A stretch of 64,000 nucleotides of DNA from Myxococcales bacterium (GTDB lineage: Bacteria; Myxococcota_A; Polyangia; Polyangiales; Polyangiaceae): positions 1 through 64,000 of the forward strand of contig JANYHK010000048.1 of the NCBI GenBank assembly GCA_025359105.1. Reading direction: 5' to 3'. A model generated the notes under the pieces. The model was not told where the DNA came from. It made no database searches and saw only the letters and a list, made by a program, of their open reading frames with translations. Each line of letters starts with the position of its first letter. Within the stretch, counting starts at the first letter, position 1. Positions 28,072 to 36,923 of this stretch are shown piece by piece. Made by a program: the position numbers and the translations under genes.

Positions 28072-29067
28072 GTGGGCAAGGACCAGCTCGGGATCTCGGG
28101 CGAGATCGTCGGCCCGATCGTTCGCGCGCTCGAGCAGGCCGGCGTCGACGCCCGGCGGCTCGTCGTCGAGGGCGGGCCGATCGTCTCCGGCTCGCGCGCC
28201 GACGCGATGATCGACGCGGCCGCCGCGCAGCTGGGTGACGCTGCGCTGGGGCTCACGCTCGCCCGGCGCCTGCCCATCGGCAGCCTCGGCATCCTCGACT
28301 ACACGCTCTGCACCAGCACGTGTCTGGGCGACGCGCTCGCCCGGGTCGCGAAGTACTACGGCGTCGTGACGCAGCGTGTGACGCTCGCCCTCGTCGTGGA
28401 GGGGGACCGCGCGTCGCTCGTCTTCGAGCGCACGCTGGGCGAGACGCACAGCCGGCACTGGGCGGAGTTCGCGTCGGCGATCCTCACCGCGCGCGTAAGG
28501 CAGACGCTGGGTCGCCCGGTGGAGCTCTCGCGCGTGTCCTTCGCGCACCCGGCGCCGGCGGACCCCGCGCAGCACGACGCGTTCTTCGGCGTCCCGGTCA
28601 CCTGGGCCGCCGCCCGCGACCAGCTCGAGCTTTCTGCCTCTCTCCTCCCGCTCCCGCTCGTCACGGCGGCGGCGTCGCTCGCCGCGGTCCTCGAGGACAA
28701 GATGCGCGAGCTCGCCCCTGCGCTCGGCGCGGCCGACCCTCTCGTCCTGCGCGTCCACGTCGCCGTCGCCAAGCTGCTCGACGAGCGCGTGACGACGCTC
28801 GACGCCGTCGCCGCGCTGCTCCGCCTCACGCGCCGCACCCTCCAGCGCGAGCTCAAGGCGCGCGGCACGTCGCACACGCAGCTCCTCGACGACGTGCGCC
28901 GCGAGCGCGCGCTCCGCCTGCTGGAGGACGGCAAGCTCACGGTCACCGAGGTGGCCTACCGGCTGGGCCTGTCCGAGCCGAGCGCGTTCTTTCGCGCGTT
29001 TCGCCGCTGGACCGGCACCAGCCCCACCGCGTTCCGCAGGGCCGGGCCGGGATCTCGCGACGGCTGA
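28072..29067 (+). CDS. AraC-family transcriptional regulator
   Basis: The start is GTG 28072 with a G-rich site just before it, giving 331 residues. The N-terminal part resembles the AraC-type ligand-binding/dimerisation domain of the OruR class (GSLGILDYTLCTSTCLGDAL). The C-terminus has the two helix-turn-helix motifs (LDAVAALLRLTRRTLQRELK and VTEVAYRLGLSEPSAFFRAF) ending FRRWTGTSPTAFRR. The ligand and targets are unknown; the divergent methyltransferase is the first candidate. Confidence 0.88.
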   Translation: MGKDQLGISGEIVGPIVRALEQAGVDARRLVVEGGPIVSGSRADAMIDAAAAQLGDAALGLTLARRLPIGSLGILDYTLCTSTCLGDALARVAKYYGVVTQRVTLALVVEGDRASLVFERTLGETHSRHWAEFASAILTARVRQTLGRPVELSRVSFAHPAPADPAQHDAFFGVPVTWAAARDQLELSASLLPLPLVTAAASLAAVLEDKMRELAPALGAADPLVLRVHVAVAKLLDERVTTLDAVAALLRLTRRTLQRELKARGTSHTQLLDDVRRERALRLLEDGKLTVTEVAYRLGLSEPSAFFRAFRRWTGTSPTAFRRAGPGSRDG

Positions 29068-29160
29068 ACGCGCGCGCGGACGGACGGTGGCGCGAGACGC
29101 CCGTCGATTTGGCGCGGAAGGTCCTACTCCCGAGCGCGCGCCCGTGGGAACCCACGCGGC

Positions 29161-31047
29161 ATGAACGTACGGACCGGTGCAGTCCTCCTCGTGGCGGCCG
29201 CGTGCGTGGTCGTCGCGTGCGGAAACGACGGCGGCGTGTCGACGCCCGCCGGCGAGCCTGCAGGCCCTGGCGCCGCGCCCGCGGCCGGACCGGACGCTTC
29301 GTCGTCGCCGGGAGCGTCGCCCGATGGGAGCCCGTCACCGGCGCACGACGCGGGCGCGGTCCACGGGTGCACCGGCGCCGCGCCGCGCTGCGTCGGGTGG
29401 AATCTGCGCAGCCACTGCGAGCCGTCGGCGACGGGCGACACGTGGGTCACCGAGACCTGCCCCGCCGGGTGCTACGCGGGCGCGTGCTCGGCCAGCGCCT
29501 GCGTCGACGAGTGCGTCCTCGGCGCGACCGACAAGGGTGCACCCTGCAAGCTCTGGGACCTCGGCACCCACGCGTTCGTGAACTCCGATCCGGCAGGAAA
29601 TCTCCATGACCGGGCGCGCGACTACGATCGCAGCCTCCGCACCGCAAACATGCCGGCCGGCGCCGTCATGAACGCCGACTACACCGACGCAACGCTCACG
29701 ACGATCTCGCACTACGACGGCTTCCACGACTCGGCGATCTGGACCGGCTCCGCGCTCGCGGCGCAGGCCTGGCGCTTGCTCGCGACGGGCTCACCAGACG
29801 CCGCCGACCAGGTCGCAGCCATCACGCGCACGCTCCATCGTGACTTCACCGCGACCGGCGACACCGGCTACCTCGCGCGCGTGGTCCTCCCCGCGACCGG
29901 CGCCCCGGTGCTCGACGATCCGAACCCGTGCGCCGATCCGGAGTGGCACTGCGGCGTCACCGCGAACGGCGAGTCGGTGAGCTGGCTCGGCGGGACGAGC
30001 CGCGACCAGTACACGGGCGTCCTGCTCGGCGAGTACCTCGCCTACCTCGCCACGCCCGATCCCGCGGTCAAGCAGATGATCCGTGAAGACACGGTCGCCG
30101 TCGCGACGGAGCTGATGAAGGTCCACAAGGGCGTGGTCGCGGCGATCGCGGTCAACGGCAACGTCTCGTTCGACAAGACCCTCGATCTCGAGAACGTCAT
30201 CCTCGCGCCGAGCGAGATGCCCGGGGGCAAGCTGCAGATCACGCTGTCGACCTCCAACGCCGGCGACTCGAAGATCATGGGGATGCGCGAGTTCTTCCCC
30301 GACTACTCCATGCTGGTGAAGCAAGCGCTCGGCCTCCCGATCCCGATCCCGCGTCCGTCGTCGGCGATGATGCTCGGGGCGATCTTCCAGATCGCGCTCC
30401 TCACGACCGAGGGAGTGCCCGGCATGGAGGCGGTGCACCAGAGCCTCGCCTCCTACTACGCGGCGCACGCGCCCGGGTGGCTCGACATCGCCGCCGGCTG
30501 GACGTTCAGCTCGACGTGCGGCAACGGTTACTTCGCGAACCACATCGCGTTCATCCTCTTGCACTCGTACGCGATGCTGGAATCGTCGCCGACGCTGGGC
30601 CCGCGCGTGCGCGATCAGGTCCTGGACGGGAAGGTGTGGGCGGCGCTGAAAGGGCACAAAAATCCCTATTTCACGTTCCTCTGGGGCGCTACCCGCGCGG
30701 CGCCGGCGAAGGCGGAGATCGACGCCGCGCGGACGCAGCTGGCAGAGTTCGCACCGGCGCCGCGCGTCCATGTCGCGCGCGACGTCACGGCGGTGCCTTC
30801 CTACGCGCCGCACGACGCCACCTGCACCTCGCCGCCGTTGTGCGACACGGCGACGCTCGCGGTGGACGTGAAGGATCGCGTCGTCGACGACTTCTTGTGG
30901 CAGCGCCAGCCGTGGCAGCTCTCCGACGGCGGCGATCCGCGCCAGGTGTACCCGGGGGTCGACTACCTCGCCGCGTACTGGGCCGGACGCCGCCACGGTT
31001 TCATCGCGGAGGATCGGCCGGGGACGTGCACCCGCTTCGAGCGCTGA
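29161..31047 (+). CDS. Large lipoprotein of unknown function
   Basis: The 628-residue product begins with a lipoprotein signal (MNVRTGAVLLVAAACVVVACG) and a Gly/Ala/Pro/Asp linker, followed by a Cys-rich module of about 60 residues. The remaining 490 residues are Trp- and Tyr-containing, with segments such as HYDGFHDSAIWTGSALAAQ and GNGYFANHIAFILLHSYAML, suggesting an alpha-helical, possibly toroid-like, enzyme or binding domain. I cannot name a family. The nearby frameshifted lipoprotein is convergent. Confidence 0.6.
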   Translation: MNVRTGAVLLVAAACVVVACGNDGGVSTPAGEPAGPGAAPAAGPDASSSPGASPDGSPSPAHDAGAVHGCTGAAPRCVGWNLRSHCEPSATGDTWVTETCPAGCYAGACSASACVDECVLGATDKGAPCKLWDLGTHAFVNSDPAGNLHDRARDYDRSLRTANMPAGAVMNADYTDATLTTISHYDGFHDSAIWTGSALAAQAWRLLATGSPDAADQVAAITRTLHRDFTATGDTGYLARVVLPATGAPVLDDPNPCADPEWHCGVTANGESVSWLGGTSRDQYTGVLLGEYLAYLATPDPAVKQMIREDTVAVATELMKVHKGVVAAIAVNGNVSFDKTLDLENVILAPSEMPGGKLQITLSTSNAGDSKIMGMREFFPDYSMLVKQALGLPIPIPRPSSAMMLGAIFQIALLTTEGVPGMEAVHQSLASYYAAHAPGWLDIAAGWTFSSTCGNGYFANHIAFILLHSYAMLESSPTLGPRVRDQVLDGKVWAALKGHKNPYFTFLWGATRAAPAKAEIDAARTQLAEFAPAPRVHVARDVTAVPSYAPHDATCTSPPLCDTATLAVDVKDRVVDDFLWQRQPWQLSDGGDPRQVYPGVDYLAAYWAGRRHGFIAEDRPGTCTRFER

Positions 31048-31056
31048 GGCCCGCCC

Positions 31057-31237
31057 TTACTGGCAGGCCGGCGGATTGTGGCTGACGTTGCACACGTTCC
31101 CGCCGCGGCACGTCCTCGCCGGGCCCGGACGCCGCTGGATCGGGTCCAGTCCCGACCAAGTCCAGGCCGCAGGCCGCGATACTCAGCACCGCCAGCACCG
31201 CCGCCGCTGCTCGACCCACACGCATTCCCGGAATCAT
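31057..31237 (-). pseudogene. Frameshifted small lipoprotein remnant
   Basis: On the minus strand, ATG 31235-31237 (or 31223-31225) begins a clear lipoprotein signal (MRVGRAAAAVLAVLSIAACG) that continues in one frame into Arg-rich nonsense. The adjacent frame encodes a Cys-rich tail (TCRGGNVCNVSHNPPACQ) that ends in a proper stop at 31057-31059 but has no start of its own. The two parts would join by a one-base shift around 31100-31160. This is either a decayed gene or a sequencing error. It converges with the large lipoprotein gene; the rest of the region to lpxK holds nothing else I can support. Confidence 0.45.
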
Positions 31238-31353
31238 CCTACGAACGGCGCCTCCGTGCCCGCCCGTTGGGGTGGTGTCGTGTGTGCTCGGCGCCGAGAG
31301 TCCGGACGCGGCCGGGGTGGACGTTCCCGCGGTCGACAACTACGGTTGCGCGC

Positions 31354-32361
31354 GTGAGGCTCATCGCCAGCGCGCTCGAAAACGGCCGGATCGACGGCAT
31401 GCTCGCGCGGGGGTTGGAGCAGGCCTGGGCGCGCGTCGCGACGGGCCGGCTGGTGAAGGCGCTCGCCCGTCGCGAGGGGGCCCGCGTGGTCGCGATCGGC
31501 GGCGCGACGCTCGGCGGCTCCGGCAAGACGCCGCTCGCAATCGCGTGCGCGCGCGCGCTCGTGGCGAATGGGGCCCGCGTCGCCCTCGTTGGCCACGGGT
31601 ACGGCGCGCACGCAAGCAGGCGCGGCGTCGCTCGGATCGTCACCCTCACCGATCGCGTGGAGGAGGTGGGCGACGAAGCCCTCGCGTGCGCCCGTGCGCT
31701 GCCCGACGTTTCGGTCGTCGTCGCACCCACCCGGCAGGCCGCGCTCGACCTCGCGCTGTCGCTCGCCGACGTCGCCGTGCTCGACGGCGTGCACCAAACG
31801 TTGCCCCGCGCGTCGCTCGCTCTGCTCGCCGTGGACCCGCGCGACCCGTGGGGTGCCGGCGCGTGCCCACCGCGCGGCGATCTGCGCGCGCCCCGCGCCG
31901 CGCTCGAGGCGCTCGCCGACCTCGTCGTGCCCATCGTCGCGACGAGTCGCGGCGCGTTCGTGGACGGCCGGCTCGCCGGCTGGGAGGAGCTGCGCGGTCT
32001 CCGCGTCGGGCTCGTCACCGCGCTCGCCCGTCCTCGGCGAGTGCTCGAGCTGCTCGCAGCGAATGGCGTACATCCAAGAGTCGTGCGCACCTTATCCGAC
32101 CATGGTCGTGGCCGTGTTCCTCGGTCCACCGCCGTCGACCTGTGGCTCACAACCGGGAAATGCCGCGAGTCTCTCCTCGCCTCGGGAAGCGGCGCCGTGG
32201 CCGAGCTCGAGCACGAAGTCCTCCTGCCGCCCGAGTGCCGCTTGACCCTCACCCAAGAGGGGTCCTACCCTCGCAAAGGCGGTCTAGAGCCGCGAAACCC
32301 TTCGAACGATGGCGTACGACAGCGACGACGATCTTGGCCGGGGGACTCCCTCGCCCCGTAG
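31354..32361 (+). CDS. lpxK: Tetraacyldisaccharide 4'-kinase LpxK, diverged
   Basis: Starting at GTG 31354, the 335-residue protein shows the LpxK P-loop GGATLGGSGKTPLAIA, followed by VGHGYGA (usual VSRGYGG) and EVGDEA (usual GDEP). LpxK phosphorylates lipid A disaccharide at the 4' position in the cytoplasmic membrane. Several catalytic-site motifs differ: the usual DDGxQH appears as LDGVHQ, and the usual TEKDAVK as TGKCRES. The C-terminal 30 residues are Arg- and Pro-rich and may be out-of-family. So the family is probable, but activity is not assured. It precedes the FHA-GGDEF gene. Confidence 0.7.
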   Translation: MRLIASALENGRIDGMLARGLEQAWARVATGRLVKALARREGARVVAIGGATLGGSGKTPLAIACARALVANGARVALVGHGYGAHASRRGVARIVTLTDRVEEVGDEALACARALPDVSVVVAPTRQAALDLALSLADVAVLDGVHQTLPRASLALLAVDPRDPWGAGACPPRGDLRAPRAALEALADLVVPIVATSRGAFVDGRLAGWEELRGLRVGLVTALARPRRVLELLAANGVHPRVVRTLSDHGRGRVPRSTAVDLWLTTGKCRESLLASGSGAVAELEHEVLLPPECRLTLTQEGSYPRKGGLEPRNPSNDGVRQRRRSWPGDSLAP

Positions 32362-32427
32362 GGCCCACCCGCGGGAGCCGCACATTCGCGGGACGTGTCC
32401 GTTGTCAGCGGTCTCGGAGGCGTCTTC

Positions 32428-33327
32428 GTGAGCGAGTCCGAAGAGAAGACCCGCGTAACCGCCATCGTCCAGAAGCCCGCGGCGACCGACGGCCCGCACG
32501 GCGGCGACTGCCTCGTCGTCATCTACACGAAGGAGCCGTCGCTCCTCGGCAAGCGCTTCGTCCTCGACATCAGCCCGATGCGCGTTGGCCGCGGCGCGGA
32601 GAACCACATCGTCCTCGAGGGCGACAGTGTCTCGCGGCGCCACGCCCACATCGAGCAGCGCGGCCAGGTTTGGTGGGCGATCGACGACGGCTCGACCAAC
32701 GGCACCTACGTCAACGACGAGCAGATTTCGCGCGAGCTCGGGCTCGCGAACGGCGACCGCATCAAGGTCGGCCCCACCATCTTCAAGTACCTCTCGGGTC
32801 AGGACGTCGAGGCCCAGTACCACGAAGAAATTTACCGCATGACGATCATCGACGGCCTCACCGGAGCGCACGTGAAGCGCTACCTGCTGGAGGCCCTCGA
32901 GAAGGAGATCATCCGCGCCCGCCGCCACGCGCGCGAGCTCTCCTTCATGATGTTCGACATCGACCACTTCAAGAAGATCAACGACTACCACGGGCACCTG
33001 GCGGGCGACTTCGTCCTGAAGGAGCTGGCGCGCATCGTCCAGGCGCGCATCCGGCGCGACGAAGTGTTCGCGCGCTACGGCGGTGAGGAGTTCGCGATCA
33101 TCCTGCCCGAGACCAACCTCGAGGGAGCGCGGGCGCTCGCCGAAGGGCTGCGCGAGAAGGTCGAGGCCAGCCGCTTCGTCTTCCAGGGCGAGCAGATCAA
33201 CGTGACGATCTCGATCGGCGTGGCCTTGCTGCAAGACGTCGATCGCACCGCGCCCGATCTCATCAAGAACGCCGACACGAAGCTGTACGAAGCCAAGCGC
33301 GGCGGTCGAAACAAAGTCGTGGCGTGA
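32428..33327 (+). CDS. FHA-GGDEF protein (probable diguanylate cyclase)
   Basis: The frame starts at 32395, but I choose GTG 32428 because GGAGG (32416-32420) precedes it, giving 299 residues. The N-terminal FHA domain (about 45-118, with SVSRRHAHIE and DGSTNGTYVN) binds phosphothreonine peptides. The C-terminal GGDEF domain has an intact active site RYGGEEF (216-222) and FDIDHFKKIND upstream, so it probably makes c-di-GMP. The inhibitory I-site is degenerate: RRDE replaces the usual RxxD. The stop overlaps the aminotransferase start by four bases (GTGA). A kinase acting through the FHA domain may control its output. Confidence 0.88.
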   Translation: MSESEEKTRVTAIVQKPAATDGPHGGDCLVVIYTKEPSLLGKRFVLDISPMRVGRGAENHIVLEGDSVSRRHAHIEQRGQVWWAIDDGSTNGTYVNDEQISRELGLANGDRIKVGPTIFKYLSGQDVEAQYHEEIYRMTIIDGLTGAHVKRYLLEALEKEIIRARRHARELSFMMFDIDHFKKINDYHGHLAGDFVLKELARIVQARIRRDEVFARYGGEEFAIILPETNLEGARALAEGLREKVEASRFVFQGEQINVTISIGVALLQDVDRTAPDLIKNADTKLYEAKRGGRNKVVA

Positions 33328-34649
33328 ACGGCGAGCTGCCGTGCATCGTGGCAACGCCGCCGGGGCCGCGCTCGCGTGAGCTCGCCGCCCGGCTCTCCGC
33401 GGTGGAGTCGCCGGCGTTCGACGCGCGCCGGCAGAGTCGCGCGGCGGCGAGCGGCGAGGAGCAGACGCCGATCGTGTACGCGTCGGGCGCGGGCTCGAAC
33501 GTGCACGACGTCGACGGCAATCGCTACGTCGATCTCACGTGCGGCTTCGGTGCGCTCGCGCTCGGGCACGCCCCGGCGGGCCCCACGAAGGCCGCGCTCG
33601 CGCAGGCGGAGCGGTTGACGCTGGCGCTCGGCGACGTCTACGCGAGCGAGGCGAAGACGCTGCTCTGCGAGCGCCTCGCATCCCTTTACCCCGAGCCGGG
33701 TGCGCGCGTGATGCTGGGCCTGTCGGGCGCCGACGCCCTCACCGCGGCGCTGAAGACGAGCGTGCTCGCGACCGGCAAGCCCGGCGTCGTGGCGTTCGAA
33801 GGCGGCTACCATGGCCTGTCGCACGGGCCGCTCGCCGCGTGCGGGTACAGCGAGGCGTTTCGCGCCCCGTTCGCCGCGCAGCTGGGCGACCACGTCCGGT
33901 TCGTGCCTTACCCCGGCGCTGGCGACGACCTGGACGCGTGCAAATTGCACGTGACGCGCGCCCTGGCGGCGGGTGACGTCGGGGCCGTGCTCGTCGAGCC
34001 GGTGCTCGGGCGCGGGGGCTGTGTGGTGCCGCCGGCCGGCTTTCTCGCGATGCTGCGCGCGGCGTGCGACGCGTCGGGCGCGCTCCTCGTCTGCGACGAG
34101 GTGTGGACGGGGCTCGGCCGCTCCGGGGCGGTCGCGCGGAGCCTGGCGGAGGGCGTACGGGCGGACGTGCTGTGCTTCGGCAAGGCGCTGGGCGCGGGGT
34201 GGCCGGTGAGCGCGTGCATCGGTAGCGCGCGTGCCATGGCGGCTTGGGGCGCGCACGGGGGGTCCGCGATCCACACCGCGACGCACTTCGGCGCGCCGCC
34301 GGCGTGCGCGGCGGCGCTCGCGTACCTCGACGTGCTCGACGCGCAAGGGCTCGCGGCGCGGGCGACGGCGGCGGGCGAACGGTGGCGTGCCACCCTGCGG
34401 AGCGCGACGGCGGACCTCGGCGTGCGCGACGTGCGCGGCGTCGGCCTCATCGTCGGCGTCGAGCTGGACGGCGGTGGCGCGCGCGCGCTCGCGACGTCGC
34501 GAAGGCTCCTCGCCGCCGGTTGGATCGTCCTCACCGGCGGCGCGCGCGGCGACGTCCTGACGCTGACGCCGGCGCTCGACGCGCCGGAGGACCTCCTTCA
34601 GGCGTTCGCGCCCGCGCTCGCCGACGCGCTCGCGCCCCTCGTCTCGTAG
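33324..34649 (+). CDS. Class III PLP-dependent aminotransferase (GSA-aminomutase-like)
   Basis: The 441-residue protein is a fold-type I aminotransferase of class III. Visible signatures: DVDGNRYVDLTCGFGALALGH (around 62-82), FEGGYHGLSHG, the PLP-Asp loop VCDEVWTGLGR (257-266), and the Schiff-base lysine K287 in CFGKALGAGWP. The family includes glutamate-1-semialdehyde aminomutase and omega-amine transaminases. Neighbouring acyl activation and reduction genes suggest that it aminates the aldehyde they make; that is inference. It starts with GTG overlapping the end of the FHA-GGDEF gene. Confidence 0.85.
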   Translation: MNGELPCIVATPPGPRSRELAARLSAVESPAFDARRQSRAAASGEEQTPIVYASGAGSNVHDVDGNRYVDLTCGFGALALGHAPAGPTKAALAQAERLTLALGDVYASEAKTLLCERLASLYPEPGARVMLGLSGADALTAALKTSVLATGKPGVVAFEGGYHGLSHGPLAACGYSEAFRAPFAAQLGDHVRFVPYPGAGDDLDACKLHVTRALAAGDVGAVLVEPVLGRGGCVVPPAGFLAMLRAACDASGALLVCDEVWTGLGRSGAVARSLAEGVRADVLCFGKALGAGWPVSACIGSARAMAAWGAHGGSAIHTATHFGAPPACAAALAYLDVLDAQGLAARATAAGERWRATLRSATADLGVRDVRGVGLIVGVELDGGGARALATSRRLLAAGWIVLTGGARGDVLTLTPALDAPEDLLQAFAPALADALAPLVS

Positions 34650-34721
34650 AGTCGAGCGCACGCGCGACCGACGCGGCGAGACGGTAGGCACGTCGGGCGG
34701 CCGTGGCATACTCTTGTCTGC

Positions 34722-35840
34722 GTGGTGCCTGATCCGTCCAGCGATGCGCTCCACGCCCGCGCGCGCGCGTTCGTCCGCGCGTTCGAGGCGGGGGAGCCGA
34801 TGCCGGAAGCCTTCGACGCGCTCGCCTCCGACCTGGCGCGTTTTCAGGCGTCCCGCGTCGCCGGCTACGCGAAGTTGTGCGCCGCGCGCGGCGTCGACGT
34901 CACGACGCTCTCGCGCGCAGGCGACGCGCCCGCGGTCCCCACCGACGCGTTCAAGATGACGCGCATCGCCACGTTTCCGGAGGAGGGTACCCGGGTCACG
35001 TTCCGCACGAGCGGCACGACGGCCTTCGCACGCGGTGCCCACGCGATGCGCGATACCGGCTCGTACGACGCCGCCGCCCTCGCGTTCGGCCGCTGGGCGC
35101 TGGCATCCGGGCTCCCCGGGCGCGTGCCGGTGCTCGTCCTCGGTCCCTCGCCGCGCGAGGCGCCCGACTCGTCGCTCACCCACATGAGCGCGCTCTTCGT
35201 GGAGCACCTCGGCGTGGCTGCGAGCGAGCGCCAGACGTACTTCGTGCAAGACGAGGTGCTCGACGTCGTCGCCCTCGACGAGCGCGTCGCACACGCGATG
35301 ATCCACGGCGAGGCGCCGGTGCTCGTCCTCGCGACGTCGTTCGCGCTCGTGCACCTGCTCGAGGCCCTCGACGGCGCGCCGTTCCGCCTGCCGAAGGGTA
35401 GTCGCGTCATGCAGACCGGCGGCTTCAAGGGCCGCTCGCGCGAGGTGGTCGGCGAGGAGCTCAGGCGCGACGTCGCGCGCGCCTTCCACATAGACGAGCG
35501 CGCGATCGTGGGCGAATACGGGATGACGGAGCTCTCCAGCCAGTTCTACGAGGCCACTGTCGCGCGCGCGGCCGCGAGCGCCGACGCTGCGCCGTGGGTC
35601 TACGTCGAACCCCCGTGGGCGCGCGTCGTTCCCGTCGATCCGGTGACGCTCGCGCCGGTCAAAGACGGCGAGATCGGCGTCGCGCGCATCGAGGACCTGA
35701 TGAACGTGGACAGCGCCTTCGCCGTTCTCGCTGCCGACCGCGTGCGCCGCGTGCCGGGTGGGTTCGAGCTACTCGGCCGCGCGCCCGGCGCCCCGCCGCG
35801 CGGCTGCTCGATCGCGCTCGACGAGCTCCTCGGTCGCTGA
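34722..35840 (+). CDS. LuxE-like acyl-protein synthetase
   Basis: The 372-residue protein fits the LuxE family, which activates a carboxylic acid with ATP and carries the acyl group on a C-terminal cysteine. Visible are PTDAFK (73-78), the adenylation-type loop FRTSGTT (94-100), GEYGMTELSSQFY (264-276) and the acyl-accepting cysteine position C362 in RGCSIALDELL near the C-terminus. The length (372) equals that of luminous LuxE proteins. No luxAB or luxD genes are present, so light production is not indicated. The start is GTG 34722. It sits two bases upstream of the LuxC-like gene. Confidence 0.85.
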   Translation: MVPDPSSDALHARARAFVRAFEAGEPMPEAFDALASDLARFQASRVAGYAKLCAARGVDVTTLSRAGDAPAVPTDAFKMTRIATFPEEGTRVTFRTSGTTAFARGAHAMRDTGSYDAAALAFGRWALASGLPGRVPVLVLGPSPREAPDSSLTHMSALFVEHLGVAASERQTYFVQDEVLDVVALDERVAHAMIHGEAPVLVLATSFALVHLLEALDGAPFRLPKGSRVMQTGGFKGRSREVVGEELRRDVARAFHIDERAIVGEYGMTELSSQFYEATVARAAASADAAPWVYVEPPWARVVPVDPVTLAPVKDGEIGVARIEDLMNVDSAFAVLAADRVRRVPGGFELLGRAPGAPPRGCSIALDELLGR

Positions 35841-35842
35841 CC

Positions 35843-36886
35843 ATGGCGCGGACCGCCGAAGAGCGCACGCGTGACGTGCGGACGCTCCTGGAGGCAGCGC
35901 GACGCCTCGTCTCACGCGCGGACACGATCGCTCCGGCGCTCGCGTCGAGCACCGGACTGTCGCCCGAAGGCGTGCGGCTCGCGCTGGCCGAGCATCTCGA
36001 GGTGGACGCGCGCGACGACGAGCTCGCGTCGCTCGTCGCGCGCGCAGGCGACGCGCCGCAGGTCCACGTGATCCTGTCGTCCAACGTGTTCGTCGGCGCC
36101 CTCCGCGCGCTCGCCGTCGCCTTCGCCGCCGCGCCGTCGGTGACGGTGCGCCCGTCACGCCGCGATCCGTGGTTCGCGCGTGCCCTGGTGGCGGAGCTGG
36201 GCTCACCGGCGGTTCGGCTCGCCGAGGACCTGCCGCCGGCGCGCCTGGCAGAGGGCGAAATCCACGTGTACGGCCGCGACGCGACGATCGCCGCGGTGCG
36301 CGCCGCGGCGCTCCCCGGCGTGCGCGTCGTCGGTCATGGCGCGGGACTGGGCGTCGCGTGGATCGGCCCGGGCGACGACATCGCCGCGGCGGCCGCGTCG
36401 CTCGCACGTGACGTGATCGCCTTCGACCAGCGCGGCTGCCTCAGCCCGCGCATCGCGCTCGTGGCCGGTGATTGGGCCCGTGCGTCTTCCTTCGCGGAAG
36501 CGCTCGACGCGCAGCTCGCGGAATGGGAGGTGCGTGTTCCCCGCGGCGCATTCTCGAGGGACGAGGGCGCGGAGCGCGTGCGGTGGCTGGAGACGCTCAC
36601 CTTCGCCGGTGAGGTCCGGGCGCGGGCGGCGCACGCCGTCGCCGTCGCGGCCGCAGGTGCGCCGCTCGCCGTCCCGGTCCCCGGCAGGAATGTGCATATT
36701 GCACCCGTCGTCGATCCCGCCGCCGCGGCGCTCCTCCTCGCGCCGCTCGCGCGCGCGATCGTGGCCATCGGCGTGAACGACGCGTCCGTCGCCACTGGAT
36801 TCGTCCCGCCCCACGCCCGCGTCTCGCCGCTCGGACGGATGCAGCGCCCGCCGCTCGACGGCCCGGTCGACGGCCGCGCCGGCTGA
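35843..36886 (+). CDS. LuxC-like acyl-CoA (acyl-thioester) reductase
   Basis: The start is ATG 35843, two bases after the LuxE-like stop, giving 347 residues. It has the aldehyde-dehydrogenase-like fold of the LuxC family, with SSNVFVGALRALAVAFAAAP near 79-98 and the likely catalytic cysteine C199 in DQRGCLSPRIAL. It is shorter than typical LuxC (about 480 residues). The family reduces an acyl-enzyme or acyl-CoA to an aldehyde with NADPH. With the LuxE-like partner it should convert an acid to an aldehyde, but chain length and substrate are unknown. Confidence 0.82.
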   Translation: MARTAEERTRDVRTLLEAARRLVSRADTIAPALASSTGLSPEGVRLALAEHLEVDARDDELASLVARAGDAPQVHVILSSNVFVGALRALAVAFAAAPSVTVRPSRRDPWFARALVAELGSPAVRLAEDLPPARLAEGEIHVYGRDATIAAVRAAALPGVRVVGHGAGLGVAWIGPGDDIAAAAASLARDVIAFDQRGCLSPRIALVAGDWARASSFAEALDAQLAEWEVRVPRGAFSRDEGAERVRWLETLTFAGEVRARAAHAVAVAAAGAPLAVPVPGRNVHIAPVVDPAAAALLLAPLARAIVAIGVNDASVATGFVPPHARVSPLGRMQRPPLDGPVDGRAG

Positions 36887-36923
36887 ACGGGCGAACCGTG
36901 ACCCGCGTGCTACCCTCCCCGCC

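Noticed and set aside
34722-36886. Bioluminescence (lux) operon
   Set aside because: LuxC- and LuxE-like genes are present, but no luxA, luxB or luxD; an aminotransferase lies with them instead.
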